Shown here: positions 35,265 to 47,610 of the stretch, piece by piece | How the letters are laid out: each line of letters begins with the position of its first letter | Position numbering within the stretch: the first letter of the stretch is position 1 | Source of the DNA: Combretum micranthum | Lineage: Eukaryota; Streptophyta; Magnoliopsida; Myrtales; Combretaceae | Reading direction: 5' to 3' | DNA: 64,000 bases | Assembly: GCA_024138025.1 (NCBI GenBank) | Contig: JAMXBD010001393.1 | Span: forward strand, 186,001 to 250,000 | Notes under the pieces: generated by a model | Databases searched by the model: none | What the model was told of the DNA's origin: nothing | The model's input: only the letters and a program-made list of their open reading frames with translations | Program-made: the position numbers and the translations under genes

Positions 35265-37005
35265 ATATAATAGAGTAAAGTTTGTGGTCTCTAAAGCACT
35301 AGGGTTTCTAGAAGGGCAAACTATAAGTAAATTACCGTTTCTAAGTAGGGATAACTACCCATATTGGAAGTATAGGATGGAAATTTTTCTTAAAACTTAA
35401 AATAGATTAATCTGAAATGTAATAGAAAATGGGTTGCTAAATATTGAAGGAAAAGAAAAAAAAGATTATAATGAAGATGATTGGAAAAGATGAGATCTAA
35501 ATAATATTGCTATCAATATATGGCATTGTGGGCTGAATGAAAACAATTTCAATAGAATTTGTACATGTAATTCTGCTAAGAAATATCGGATGAACTAGAA
35601 AAGACTTATGAATGAACTTCTAAAGTTAGAAGTACAAAAATTAGTCTTTTGTGTGGTCAATTTGAAAACTTTAAAATGCTTTCAAATGAATCTATAGATG
35701 AAATACATAATATCTTCTTTAAAATCACATATCCTTTAAGTGTACTTGGAAAGAATTTTACTAACTTAGAAATAAATTCTAAACTTCTTAGGTCACTACC
35801 CAGGGATTAGGAAGCGAAAAGAGCTGCCATTGAAAAAGCACAAAATTTTAGTACTATGAGCAAAGAAGAACTCCTTGGAATCCTTAAAATGCATGAGCTC
35901 ATCAAGAAGCAAGGAGAAGAATCAAACAAAAAGGCTATTTCTCTAAAAACTCCAAATCATAATTCCAACGATGATGATGATAATGAAAATGAGGAACTTG
36001 TTTGGATGGCTAAGAAGCTTGAAAAGTTCATGAGGCCCAGCAACATGATAAAGAGAGTGGATGATGACAGCGGCCCAACAAGATACAAAAAGAAGGATGT
36101 GATAACATGCTATAAATGTTAAAGCTAGGATACATCCAACAATACTGTCTATTGTTCAAGAAGGCTTCAAGGGGATTCAAAAACGAAGCACTCGTAGCCA
36201 CTTGGAATGATGATGACTCGGGTAACTCATATGAGAATGCCTGTTGCATGATACTAGACGATGAGGTAAAATCCCCCTCTTCTCCTTCTTATGATGAGTT
36301 GTATGCTAGGTATAATAAAGTATGTTGTAAGTTAGAAAAAAAAAGTGGAGAAAAAGAATAGTGATAGAAGTAAGAGAAGAGCTAGAAAATTTTCAAATCA
36401 AGCATGAGGAAATTAAATAAGAAAATAATATGCTGCAAGATGAAATAAATATATTGAAACAAGAAAATAAAAAGATGAACAATAAATGTAAGAAGTTGAA
36501 AAAAAAATGAATTAAAGGAAATTAATGAAAAATGAACAATTGAAAATGATTTGCTAGATATTGAAGTTAACACACTAAATAAAAATGATGATGTTGATCG
36601 TCCTGGTAGTAGTAGTGATGAAATCTTAAAAGAGACAAAGGATTTAAAAAATGAAAATATATTGCTAAAGGCTAGCTTAAATGATTCAAAAGCAACTATA
36701 GCTAAATTCACAAATGGTAAAAAGAATTTGAACACACTTCTTGGAAACCAAATGTGAGATTCAAATAAATATAGAATTGGCTATAGTAGAGAAGATAACT
36801 ACAAGTCCCACAAAATTGTTTTGTGAAAGCTACCCATGGGACATGCATTTATTGTGGCAAATCTAGTCATATTGCACACAATTGTACAATAAGAAAAACT
36901 ATGCATTTGAATTATAGAAGCAAGCTGGTTTGGGTTCTTAAGAAAGAGATTTTTGTTCCACTTAACCAAAAAGGACCCAGACTCATATGGGTACTAAAAA
37001 GATGA
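35265..37005 (+). pseudogene. SIRE-like copia gag, broken
   Basis: The gag core begins FLEGQTISKLPFLSRDNYPYW, with KYRMEIFLKT and GLNENNFNRIC blocks (UBN2-type gag), interrupted by several stops. An open part at 35856-36120 carries MSKEELLGILKMHELIKKQ and an Asp/Asn-rich segment and runs into the first zinc knuckle (CYKC, then GYIQQYC in another frame; the His is Tyr). A coiled-coil-like Lys/Glu/Asn-rich stretch follows at 36360-36757. The second knuckle, CIYCGKSSHIAHNC at 36838-36879, is intact CX2CX4HX4C. The reading ends WVLKR at 37005, just where pol would begin in autonomous relatives. Confidence 0.75.
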
Positions 37006-38225
37006 TTGTGTTTTTATAAGCATCCCAAGAGGCTATAGGGGAAAAAATATGGTATAATCTCAACTTGCTTGAGTTTGATAATTTGTACCCTTAATGTTTG
37101 TATAATGTGTTGATGTGCTTACATATGCAAATTTTTTGAAATGTTTTTGTGTATGTTTTGAGCTGAAATTGAATTTAAAATGCACAAAATTGGATTTTTC
37201 ATGTTTTTGATGCATAAACCATGTTTTTTAATATTTATAAGGTCTAAACAAACTTGTAAAAATGTTTAAATTTGAATAAAAATGTTTTTGGACATTTTTT
37301 GTGCACACTCTTGAGAAAAAATCATGCTTTTGATAACTAACATGTGCACAAATTTGCAATATGTGAACTTATATCAGTTTGTTTAGTTCCAACAGGCTTT
37401 ATATACCTTTTTAATCTTACATGAAGTATTGGATGTGTTTGAGCATGGATCTTTAATGATATGTTGATTTTATACATGTTTTAAGCTAAATTTGTACAAG
37501 AATTGAGCATGATCAAGCAAGATGAGTGCTAAAATATCATGGAAACAAGATAATCAAGAACTTGATCTGAGAATAAAAGAAGCTATTAACTGTTCATATA
37601 TGCTTTGTGATGTTTATGATTGTTATGTTTGTATTTGTTGAGTGAATAGTGCCATTTGCGAGATTTATGAGTTAACACAGTAAGACACTATTCACATGTT
37701 TTATTTGAGTGTTTTGGTAAAGTCCTCATGTGATAAGGCACTTGTGTGACGTCCTTTGTTGAGGTAAGTGTGTGAGGTCCTCACGTGTTGAGGCAAGTGT
37801 GTGAAGTCCTATATGAGTGTAGGCATTTGCCAAGTTCTCTACCAAGGCAATGTGAAGTTCTTTGTTTGTGAGGCAATTGTTTCGTTTTGATTGAAATGAG
37901 CAAAGTCCTCCTTAAGTGAGGCAAATTGTTGAATTTTATATGTTATCTATACATCTCTCCTTGTTTGCAATATCATAAGTCTATCTTTTTTTTTTTTTAT
38001 GAGTACGTAGGAAGAGATAAGTGTAGAATGCATAATTAACATGCAAGCATGTAGTCTGTTTTGAAAAAGAAAGCTAAATGACGTATTAAGTATAGCTTGC
38101 GTTTCCTTAGAATTAAGCATCAAGTCTTTGAATTCAACTTGAGAAAATTTCTTTAAAATTCAAATTCTTGAATGAGGGGGAGTATGCTAAATTGAAAAGG
38201 AATTAATTGTGCATAATTGTCCTCA
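37006..38225. other. non-coding interior of the copia-type element
   Basis: About 1.2 kb between the end of gag and the PPT. No pol similarity in any frame was recognised. It includes a diverged minisatellite at 37718-37930. Confidence 0.6.
37718..37930. repeat. diverged minisatellite, about 27-33 bp period
   Basis: Repeated units have the pattern GTGA(A/G)GTCCT...GAGGCAA(T/G)TGT. Four fairly clear copies lie at 37718-37820 and two or three degenerate copies follow to 37930. Confidence 0.6.
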
Positions 38226-38240
38226 TAAAAAAAGGGAGAT
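38226..38240 (+). other. polypurine tract
   Basis: AAAAAAAGGGAGAT sits immediately before the TGTTG of the 3' LTR. This position and composition match the plus-strand priming site of SIRE-like elements. Confidence 0.8.
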
Positions 38241-39573
38241 TGTTGATCTTGCATGTTCAATGTAGATTTTGATGAAACAATATAATGCACAATTAATTAT
38301 TCAATTATTGTAAATTGCACTTAATTAGTCATATATATAGGTGTATTTTGTACGCCTTTATGGAGTATCTGCAGGTTTTTAGCGGGAACGACCCTTGGTT
38401 GAGGTACAAGTTGAGAACTAGACAAATTCACTCACTAAGGCATGACAAAAGTTTAAACCAAAGCTCAATAAGCCAAAAATGCAAAGACATTAGTTAAAGG
38501 TCATGTCGAAGGGTCAACAAGTCAATTAGTCAAGGTGCGACAAAGTTAAGACCAAAGCTCAACAAGTTCAAAAATATAGAGTCAATAGTCGAGGGCTCGA
38601 CAAGTCCATTAGTCATAGAGCGACAAGTTCAAACCCAAGACTCGACAAAGCTTAAAAATGCACAGCCTTGGTTGAGGAGATCATTAAAAGCTCGACGAGT
38701 CCATTGTTTAGGGCGCGACTAACTCAAAACTAACACTCGACAAGCTCAAATTTTAGGCCCGATGAGATAAAGATAACAGAGTTGATGAGGGCTAAATTGA
38801 TGCACGACAAGTTATGACGCCACATGCTTCAGAGTGCGACTAGTTTGAAATCAAGGCTCGATGAAGTTCATGTAAGCACAGATTTGTCAAGGGTCAAAAT
38901 GAAGGCATGACACTTTAAGGCGTGAAAGTTTAAATGAATGAGCCGATGTCGCAAAAAGAGTTGTTGAAGTGCATTTAATGCTTGGTGACTCAAAGACATT
39001 TTCTCTAATGGACATATGAATTTTTGAAGGTTATAAATATTTTGTCCTTAGGAGATTGACGTGGTAGTGTGAATTGAAAGAGCTTTTACTTGCAAACAAA
39101 CAAATAATAAATTTTCTTATTCTCTTATTCATTAAATTGTAAATATCTATAAAGAAAGAGAAAATCATTCTAGTGTTCTGCTCTTGTATTTGCTATCTAT
39201 CTAAAAGCGTCTAGAGAGAGAAAGGAAATAGTCTATTTTTTGAGTGTTGTAAAGCATTGTATTGCTAAGCTTGATCACATGTTTTTGGTGATAAATAAAC
39301 TAGTGGTGAAGTTCTCGATTGGAAGCATTGGTGGATCATGGAGAGTAGGAAGTAGGCTGAACTCCACATTAAATTTGAACTAATATTTTCTATCTCCATC
39401 TCTTTTATATTTCATATTAAATCTACTGTTGTATTATCTATTGCAATTAAAGTTAAAATTGATTTATTACATTAAAATTAATTGTTTGAGGTTTTTAGGG
39501 CAACTACTCAATTCTCTCTCTTCCTCTTCCCCTTCCCCTCTTGAGTATTTTATAATGCATTTTCATGTTTTCA
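38241..39573 (+). repeat. 3' LTR of the copia-type element
   Basis: It starts TGTTGATCTTG and ends TTTTCA, followed by the AACCT target duplication. It is about 10 bp longer than the 5' copy through small indels. Confidence 0.88.
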
Positions 39574-39578
39574 AACCT

Positions 39579-40176
39579 ATGTGCCTATTAAATTAAATGA
39601 CCTAATCACAACAATATACTTAGAATTTATAAATGAAGCTCTCTAATTTTTTTATTTTATTACATGTTATGGTTTTATCTAGATTTAAGGTTTATAGGTT
39701 ACGAAATCAGGGTTTTGGGCATTTCGAGGTCTAATCATGATTTGAGTTACCTACTATCTAATCCTGTATTTTGATTATTGTAATATTACCAAGTTCGCAC
39801 CTTATCCTCCTTCAAGAAAGTTTTGTCCCTAAAACTATTTATCGAGTATTTAGGTTTGCATCGTGTTGTTGTTTCATGGTATACTTCTCTTTTGAATTGT
39901 TTTCAAGGCTTTACATTGTTGCTATCCTTCAAAGAGTCTTGACGTTAAAATTTTAAAGGATGACATGGTCTATGAATAGGTGAGGAAACCTTTTTCACCC
40001 TTTTGAGTTCTAAGGTCACTTCTTTCTTATGATACTTACTCTATTATGTTTTTGCATTATGGGTATTTGTCCATAAAGGTCCTCCTATCCAAGGCCTTAA
40101 TTAAATAGTTTTGGTGCGCTAGGTTTAGGCAAAGCGTTATAAGATTCCCTTTGGAAACCCTATTAGACTCTGAAAT
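39579..40176. other. non-coding stretch
   Basis: No gene or repeat recognised. The small frame at 39771-39956 has no known similarity. Confidence 0.5.
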
Positions 40177-40975
40177 TGTCATGACTTACCACCTCAGGCT
40201 CCACCGCAACGAAGGGGGCAATCCTAAGCCTTCAGGCCACCCTAGGCAAGGATCATGATGCTAGGTACACTGACCCTACTAGTGTACTTTTCAGGCACAA
40301 CCAGGACACCAGAGGCACTATGTAACGACTCGAAACTCTACCCACCAAGGCATTGTCCGCTTTGGCCATACGTCGTACGGTTTTATCCTTTTTGGTGCCA
40401 ATGCTTCCTAGGAGGTCACTCATCTTGGGATTGCTCTGTTTAGAGCACGCTTAACTTTTGGAGTTCTGACAAACTCCAAGCCATTACACTGAAAAGGTGC
40501 CTCTATTATTAGAGTTCCACCACCTATATTTGAGGGGTATTACATACTCCTCCACTTATAGAATTGGCGTCCCCATCAGTTTCGTTACACAGGTCTAGAA
40601 CCACTACTTTGATACCATTTGTCATGACATGCCACCCCAGGCTCTACCGTAGTGGAGGAGGCACCCCTACGCTCTCAAGCCACCCTAGGTAGGGATCGTA
40701 ATGCCAAGTACATTGGCCCTCTCAACCCAACCTCAGGTACAATTAGGACATCAGAGGCACTATGTAATGACTTGGAACTCTACCCACCGATGTATTATCC
40801 ACACGCCACATGGTTTTGTCCTTTTGGTGCCAGCGCTTCTTAAGGGGTCACCCATCTTGGGATTGCTCTACTTAGAGCACACTTAACTTTAGAATTCTAA
40901 CAAACTCCAAGCTATTACAACGAAAAGGCGCATCTGTGATTAAAATTCCACCACTTATATTTGAGGAGTATTACA
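40177..40975 (-). mobile_element. TRIM-like miniature LTR element
   Basis: Two direct repeats of 368 bp (40177-40544) and 356 bp (40620-40975) both start TGTCATGAC and end ATTACA. Only 75 bp lie between them. On the minus strand, the LTR at 40975-40620 is followed two bases later by TGGTATCAAAG (40617-40607), like an initiator-tRNA-Met PBS. GTGGAGGAGTA (40555-40545) lies directly before the second LTR, like a PPT. This is the layout of a terminal-repeat retrotransposon in miniature. The LTRs are roughly three-quarters identical by eye. No target duplication survives. The small frames here are not genes. Confidence 0.7.
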
Positions 40976-41895
40976 AAAACATATTTCCCTTGAAAAGATA
41001 TGGGATATTTTATCAATTATAGACAGTAGTTATGAGGTAAGTCTATATGCCATTTTCACCAATTTTTCTATGATCACATACAACCTAGTACATTAGGTAT
41101 CTAACTCACCTTTTATCTCAAACCTCTAATTACCTTATATCGAAGTCACATTCATGTACCAAGATTTGCTTGATAAGAGTACCATCTCATGTCTCTTCAA
41201 CACTGTCCAATATTCTTGTCCATTTCATGACTTCTTTCTTCTTTATGTCTCTAATCTTTTCTTCTTCAACATTCTTTATTATATCTTAGATGCAATAATG
41301 ATAAGAAGGATATCATGTCATGATAAGGAAGGTCTTAAGGAAAGGTTTATGAGTCTTCTCTCTAGTATAGAAAGGGGTATTAGATAAGATGTCCAAATTT
41401 ATGGGAGAATCATCTTGCGTTGGATATCAATTTGTCCTTAAGGAGGAAAACTTGTTACATAGGTCCATGGTGTTCTTTGGAAATAGGTATAACACATCTA
41501 TCGGATACTTATCGATGGCTTGATCTTATTATACAACATCTATACTAAGTTAATGTTCCTCTGGGACTTACTTATGCCCTAGTTCTTCTTTGTACCATTT
41601 ATGTACATCATATACCGTATGATGCATCATACACCAAACTCATTCTTTTTATTAAAAAATACAAGTAATAAAACAATCCCATTACACTAACCAAACTAAC
41701 TAAGAACCTAACCAAAGCACTCAACTATCCATTTCCCTTTCAACTATCCCATCAAACCAACCACGTAAAACCATGCCCTCCCTTATGCAGCTGACCACCC
41801 TTCCCCGAACCCCCTAAAATTTGCAAAATTTAACAACATAATCCATTCAAACCATATCCATGATTTAAGGCTTAAGTTGCACCAAAGGATAATAG
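40976..41895. other. non-coding stretch
   Basis: No coding similarity. The small frame at 41154-41387 is unrecognised. Confidence 0.45.
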
Positions 41896-42195
41896 TAAGC
41901 CAAGTATTTGTACTTTTACTTTTTAGCAATTAAGCATTCCATCTTTAGATTTTGGAAAATTAATATTTATACTCGCAAAGTATGTGTAATTCAATATCTC
42001 TGTTAAATAATATTTGATAAATATTAATTTTTCATGATAAGATAATAACAGGTCAAGTGCTAATACTTTCAATTTTTGGCAATTTAGTACTCCATATTTA
42101 GTTTTTGGCAATTTTTAGCCAAGTGTTTGCCATTATCCGGTCATCAAAATAAATGTTCATCAAATATTGAAAGTACAAGTACTTGACCTATCTTT
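41896..42195. repeat. MITE-like segment with direct and inverted repeats
   Basis: A 66-bp block (GCCAAGTATTTGTACTTTTA at 41898 onward) is repeated in direct orientation at 42050. It is repeated again in reverse at the right end, where the minus strand reads GGTCAAGTACTTGTACTTTC at 42187-42168. No target duplication was found. Confidence 0.4.
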
Positions 42196-44939
42196 ATCTC
42201 CTTATACCAAAAAAAGAGCATTTTGGGGAAGAAAAAAACAATTACTTGTGCATTGCCCATAGATAATATAATTGAGGATGATTGATGAACGAAAATACAA
42301 GGCAATAAGGATGAAATTCCTTCCCTTTGTCTCCTTCCTTCATTGCCACATCCTTTCTCTCTATCTCTCTTTAGCAATTTTCTTGAAGCTTTAAAAATGA
42401 TACAATATTTTTTTGCTTCTTTTTCCATCTCTTTTTCACCCTTAAGAGGTACAAGCAGGCCATGCCATTTCTTTTCTTTCCCCTTCATTATTAAGTGGTC
42501 TTTCATTTCTTGTAAACAAGCATCAATTAAGAAAAATTTAAAGTGGTATGTATTCTATCTAGTATATCCTTCTTGATGTGGTTCCTTTTTCCTGTTTGTT
42601 TTTGTAAATATGTAACCTTGGGTTTTGTAATGTTCCTTTTATATATAGAATTTTCATGTATCTTAGGAACTCATTTTTATATATTCTTTTTCCAACGTAA
42701 AGTTTTATGTATTTCCTGGCATTAATCTTTAGGTAGTTATAGAATTTTGTTGTAATGGACACCTTTTATATATTGTATTTAGCATTAGTCGGATTTCTTA
42801 AAAATAAGTTAAAGTTATGTCTATAATAAGAAATGCATACATACATGATCACAATTGTTTGAGTCTTGTCATATGGATTGAGTCATGTATCCATTTGTTT
42901 TTTATTGGTTAGTTATATGTTGATACTCATTAGTCCTACTCATAAGTGTATTTGTGAAGAGTTGCAAGAAATTTAAACCATTCAATATTGAATAAAGGTT
43001 ATAAAACTATATAGACAGTACCAAAAAAAAAAAAAAAATCAATGGTCATTAGTAGGCCAAACCATAAATAAAATATAACAATAATAAGTGGAAAAAAATG
43101 AATTAATAGGGTAAAATGAAAATTTGACATAAACAAGTTAAATGTTCTCTGTATTAATTACAACAATCTCAATAAATAGTCAATAACTGTGTTGACAATA
43201 AGTGCTAAAGCGAAGGGAAATTTTGTAAGATTCAAAACTCAATTAATTATACTAATAGACTAAAGATTGAAATAGTAATAGAAGACGATAATTATATTGG
43301 TAATCTGAGATGCAAAAATAGTGTAAAATTTTCAAAGTCGTTTAAGACAAAACAGATGAATGAGAGAACCAAATTGAAAAAAAAAAAATCAACTAACTTA
43401 CTGTTGTACAAATACTACTCATAACAAAATGCTAATTATTCTCCTTTTAACCGATAACAGTGAGAGTGAGCAAATATGTATATATATGTATGTATGAATA
43501 TAGTGCTTTATAAGTAAACATCATTTCTTTTCTCAATGAAGTATATTGGTGTCCAGTTGTAATAGCAAAAGAACACCTACGAAACATCATGATGACTAGG
43601 TTCGAAGCTATTGACAAACAAATAGGTTGACTAAGTTTTGATATTGCACTGGAATAGAAAAATAGATTTGAGGAAAAAAATAGAATAAAGAATCGAATAA
43701 ATGAAAATTGGTAACTAAAAAATAAAAAAAAAATGAAATAAGACAATTTAGAATAACTAGAATTAAGATTAAAGAAATATGGAAATCATAGTACTATAAA
43801 TTGGAATTGAAGATTGTGCTTGTTGGTCTAGTGGTTAAGGAGTCGCATGCATACAATCTAAAAAAGACCTTTTGTTGGGAAATAATATTGAACAACAGGA
43901 GGGATATACTAAATATTAGTGGAGAATAATTAGATACTATTGAGAATATGAATGGATTTAAAGAGTAATGGTTATAGAAATAAAGTGTATTATGGAAAAA
44001 TTACATATTGAGAAAATTTAAAAGCTTTTGTAGAAAACAAGTGCCAATAATGTTGAAGAGTTACATAAGGTCATATGTATTAGTTATTATTAACCATTAT
44101 CAAATTATTAGTGGGTTAGAAAGGAAGACTTTAGAATTTGAGGAAGCATGTTGAAAGTAGTATCGTAGGTTACTGAATATTTTGGGATTAGTTGAATGAT
44201 AGGTGAGTGTTGCAACTACAATTGGTATAGATGCTTAGAGTTTTTAGGAGAATTAAATAAATAAGAAGCAAAAACTCTTGAAATCTTAGGATTGAAGATC
44301 TTGCTATAGTGAGAAGTGCGGCTATGAAATGAGTAACCAATGATTAGATATAATGAGTAACATCACCACTAAGTTGAATTGGCATTCAAAGTACTTGTTA
44401 CCAAAGATGCTAAGAATGTATGTACCAACCAAATCAAGCAACTATTTTTGAAACATTGAATCTTTAGTTGATTATATCCAAGTTGAAAACATATCCAACT
44501 TAAGGGTATTGAGGAGTTACTCCTAAGAAAACAAGTAAATTTAATATGTTAAGGTACAATAAGGTAAAAGTTAAACAAAACTACTCAAGGAATAGGGGAA
44601 AAGAAAGAAAATAAGTATTTGGTGTTTACGATGGTTTAGGTAACTTTTGAGGGTGAACATTTATAAAAGGGGGAAAATAAGATAACCTAAATAAATGTCT
44701 CTATATAGAAAGGAGGACTAATTTTGAATTCAAAAAATGAGGGCAATTTTGTCCCAACACAAAAATTTAAAAATATATATTTAAACCTCTAGAAAGTAAT
44801 TGGCTCTTATTTCCCCCTTTACATTATGGAAATTTCACCCTTTTTCTTTGAACCATTCTTTGTAACTTTTGAGAAACCCCTAAACGTAATTTTGTGACAA
44901 GTGATATTATCCTTTCATTTTCTATTCATTTCCGACGGG
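42196..44939. other. non-coding, AT-rich
   Basis: No gene or well-defined element recognised. Low-complexity A/T runs and a GAAAAAAT-rich part near 43660-43740 account for the small reading frames. Confidence 0.45.
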
Positions 44940-45925
44940 ATAAACACATGGATGGTGATGGAGATGCTTACGGATAGATTTAGGGAATTTTGACTTATGG
45001 ATATTAGGAGTACCTTGCATCGTATATTGTATTACTACATCAAATTCTGGTGAGATATAGAGTTATTCCTATATTGCTTGTTTGGCTTAAAATAAAGATA
45101 ATAAAATATTAGGTGTTGCATTAGTGATATGTCTGCATATGAATGTGTAGTCTTGATCACATGCGCATGATTGTGTTTTATGTATTGGGCTCCAGCTCAT
45201 TCTTTCATCATTTGTTATGAACAAGTGGTGAAAGTGTAGATTATTGTATCATAGTTGCAATCCATTTGTGGGTTTGGGATACATGGTTGTTAAAATCGTA
45301 ATTTTACTATTTACTAAAATATATAAAATTGGTATAATCATATAAAATTGTGTAAAACTAGTAAAATCGTAAACATGTGGAATCGTTAAGCTAAAGTCAT
45401 ATCTCTATCAAAAGTTTGTATTTAAACAATTTTGCATATGTTTTAATTAAGAAAATATATAAAATCATAAATTTTTAGAATTGCAAATTTGACTCGCGAT
45501 TCTGACAATCATATTTGGGAGCATCACTAGCATTGAAGGCTATCGAGATGATGAGTAGAGGATATGTGTTGATTTATAAAAGCAAAGACTTTAGTCATAT
45601 GTAAATGGTCCGAATGGTAATATGTGTTTAGTGTTTACTATAAATTAACATTTATTCACAACGTCTAATTCTTGTAGTATTAGTATAACAGACTCTCAGC
45701 ATCATCTATCAGTTGAATTCATATAGATTATAAATTGATCCTTATATCACAGATTATGATTACAAGTATGTAATATGACATTATTTGAGTCATTAATATA
45801 TGAATTATTTTAGAGTTATTTATGGTGTAATTTGTGGATTTCTAGCAGGTTTTGAGTCTTAACGCATCCATGCTCATTATAGACAAGTAGCAAATTGTAA
45901 ATAACCTTAATTTCAAGGCGTTACA
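44940..45925 (+). repeat. Ty3/gypsy-type LTR-like repeat, copy 2
   Basis: Blocks at 45010-45200 match 61730-61930: GATAAT(A/A)AAAT.TT..GTTGCATTAGTGATA and CTTGATCACATG recur in the same order. The right end AAGGCGTTACA at 45915-45925 corresponds to the LTR end GGGTGTTACA of copy 1. The left limit is unclear. It is interrupted by a small transposon at 45280-45513. Confidence 0.5.
45280..45513. mobile_element. small hAT-like MITE (234 bp) inside LTR copy 2
   Basis: It is flanked by TTTGGGA at 45273-45279 and 45514-45520 (7 bp, or 8 with one mismatch). The ends TACATGGTTGTTAAAATCG and, in reverse, TATGATTGTCAGAATCGCG are inverted. The related LTR at 60850-62340 lacks this insert at the corresponding place, which supports a real insertion. 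Confidence 0.65.
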
Positions 45926-46215
45926 ACATGTTTAGATGTGCCTTTAGAAGCCTTAAAATTGACAATTGTAGCAGAGGACATTTTTCTCTAATACACTTTA
46001 TGTATATGCCATGTTCCATTCTATTTTGTGAGCATTTCTAAACGTAAGAATGGATTTGTTATTTCATGACTTATGTCATTCTAATCCATTCTCTTCTAAA
46101 CGCTTTTTAGGTACCAAATGTTAGAATTTGAGTTTTATTTACGAAAGTTTGATGCTTCCTTGTATTAAATCTTTATAAATATAATTTTTTTAATAAAACC
46201 AAAGTAGAGAGAAGA
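45926..46215. other. non-coding stretch
   Basis: No gene. A phrase near 46010-46110 (CATTCTATTTT, CATTCTAATCCATTCTCTTCTAAACG) resembles ends of TGTTTGG-type MITEs but could not be bounded. Confidence 0.35.
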
Positions 46216-46225
46216 TTATTCAAAA

Positions 46226-46589
46226 GGTTAATTATAAAAACATGACTTGTATTTTGAGCAATTTGCAAACACATGACTGGTGTTAATTTTTTTGTATAAA
46301 TAGGTGACCCAAATTTCATACAAAAGTGTCATTATAATTAATTACTATTGGACAATATGTGTTAGAGTCTTATTAGTTAAAAAATTAATTTAATAAAAAT
46401 ATTAAAAATTTAAAATTAAACAAATAAAATAAAAAAAATTATTTTTTAAAAATTGAGAAAAATTTTAAAAATGTAAAATTAATTTTTATGACCAATAAAA
46501 TATTGATATTTATCATTCTAAAATTATTAAATAATATTGATATTTTTATAAAAAAGAAATAACATAGATCTTATTTTTATAATTAACTC
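46226..46589. mobile_element. MITE (364 bp) with a 10-bp target duplication
   Basis: The flanks are TTATTCAAAA (46216-46225) and TTATTTAAAA (46590-46599), differing at one base. The ends GGTTAATTATAAAAACATGA and, in reverse, GAGTTAATTATAAAAATAAG are inverted. The long target duplication suggests a Mutator-like origin. It is non-coding. Confidence 0.6.
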
Positions 46590-46759
46590 TTATTTAAAAC
46601 ACATTGCACTACACATATTGAGTACAGCCTAGCCTAGAGTACTTTATACAGTAGAACAACCACCTTTAACAAACAAAATTACGTACACGTAGGCACAAAA
46701 TATTCAGGTGATATGCGAAGAAAACATATAGGCGTTGATAGCTTTTAACTACTGGGAGG

Positions 46760-47473
46760 TAGACATTATCTTGGTTTCAGAACTGAATTAAACTTTATTC
46801 GGAACCGCCAATTTTAGATCTTGAAATTGAGGAATCGGAACCAGAACCGTCTCTCATGTTCCAGTTCAATTCCATAGAACTATCGGTTTTCGGTTCCGGT
46901 TTTAGGACCATGGAATTATCTTTTTAAAAAAATAAAAAATAAATTTTAAAGTCAAATTAATTATTGGATCTAAAAGTATTTAATTATTTAATCAAAATTT
47001 CTAAAAATTTATTTAGAATGCACATTTATGTGTATACAAACACATTCAATATTAATTATAGTTAGTATTATGATATTGTAAAATACTCTTGAAGATAAAA
47101 AGAAAATTACAATGCAAAAAATAGTCTCACATATTAAGAAAATGAATTTTGCTTTCAGGAGAAGTTTATTTAAATTAATTATATATGATTTTAAGAGTTA
47201 TTAATAATAACATATTAAATATTGTGAATAAGTAATAAATTTTACTATTTATATGAAGTAATTTAAATATTAATAATTATATATTTAATATTTTTTTTTC
47301 AATGGAACCGAGTGGAACTGCCGGTTCTAGGCCAAAGAACCCCTAAGAACCGTGAAACCGGTGGTTCCATAACCGGTTCTGAAACCTACTAGCCGATTCG
47401 GTTCTGGTTCTAGAACTACCGGTGACGATTTCGATTCGATTCTTGGTGCAGAACCGAACCATGCTTATGTCTA
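46760..47473. mobile_element. non-autonomous hAT element (714 bp)
   Basis: Perfect 8-bp target duplications CTGGGAGG lie at 46752-46759 and 47474-47481. The ends TAGACATTATCTTGG and, in reverse, TAGACATAAGCATGG are inverted. The sub-terminal regions are rich in GGAACCGG/CCGGTTCC motifs in both orientations, as in many plant hAT derivatives. No transposase is present. Confidence 0.85.
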
Positions 47474-47610
47474 CTGGGAGGCAAGATTTGAATTGAACAT
47501 GTTGAAAACCAGTGGTGATATTGTTGTCCAACTTGTGGTAGGTTTTCTTATTCTAGTACCAATTAATTCATGGATCTTTGTTCTATATTTGCGCTTGATT
47601 TTTATTTTTA

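Larger units (their letters stand above)
33901..39573 (+). mobile_element. non-autonomous Ty1/copia (SIRE-like) retrotransposon, gag-only
   Basis: Two long direct LTRs (33901-35223 and 38241-39573) flank a 3-kb interior. The target duplication AACCT is present at 33896-33900 and 39574-39578. A PBS follows the 5' LTR and a polypurine tract precedes the 3' LTR. The interior holds a broken gag with two zinc-knuckle regions and then about 1.2 kb of non-coding sequence. No protease, integrase, RT or RNase H is present. It is therefore a large retrotransposon derivative that would need a helper. The LTRs differ at roughly one base in ten over the first 180 bp by eye, so the insertion is old. Confidence 0.88.

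Noticed and set aside
43823..43834. tRNA or SINE A box (TTGGTCTAGTGG)
   Set aside because: No B box follows at a suitable distance and no cloverleaf can be drawn, so neither a tRNA gene nor a SINE is supported.
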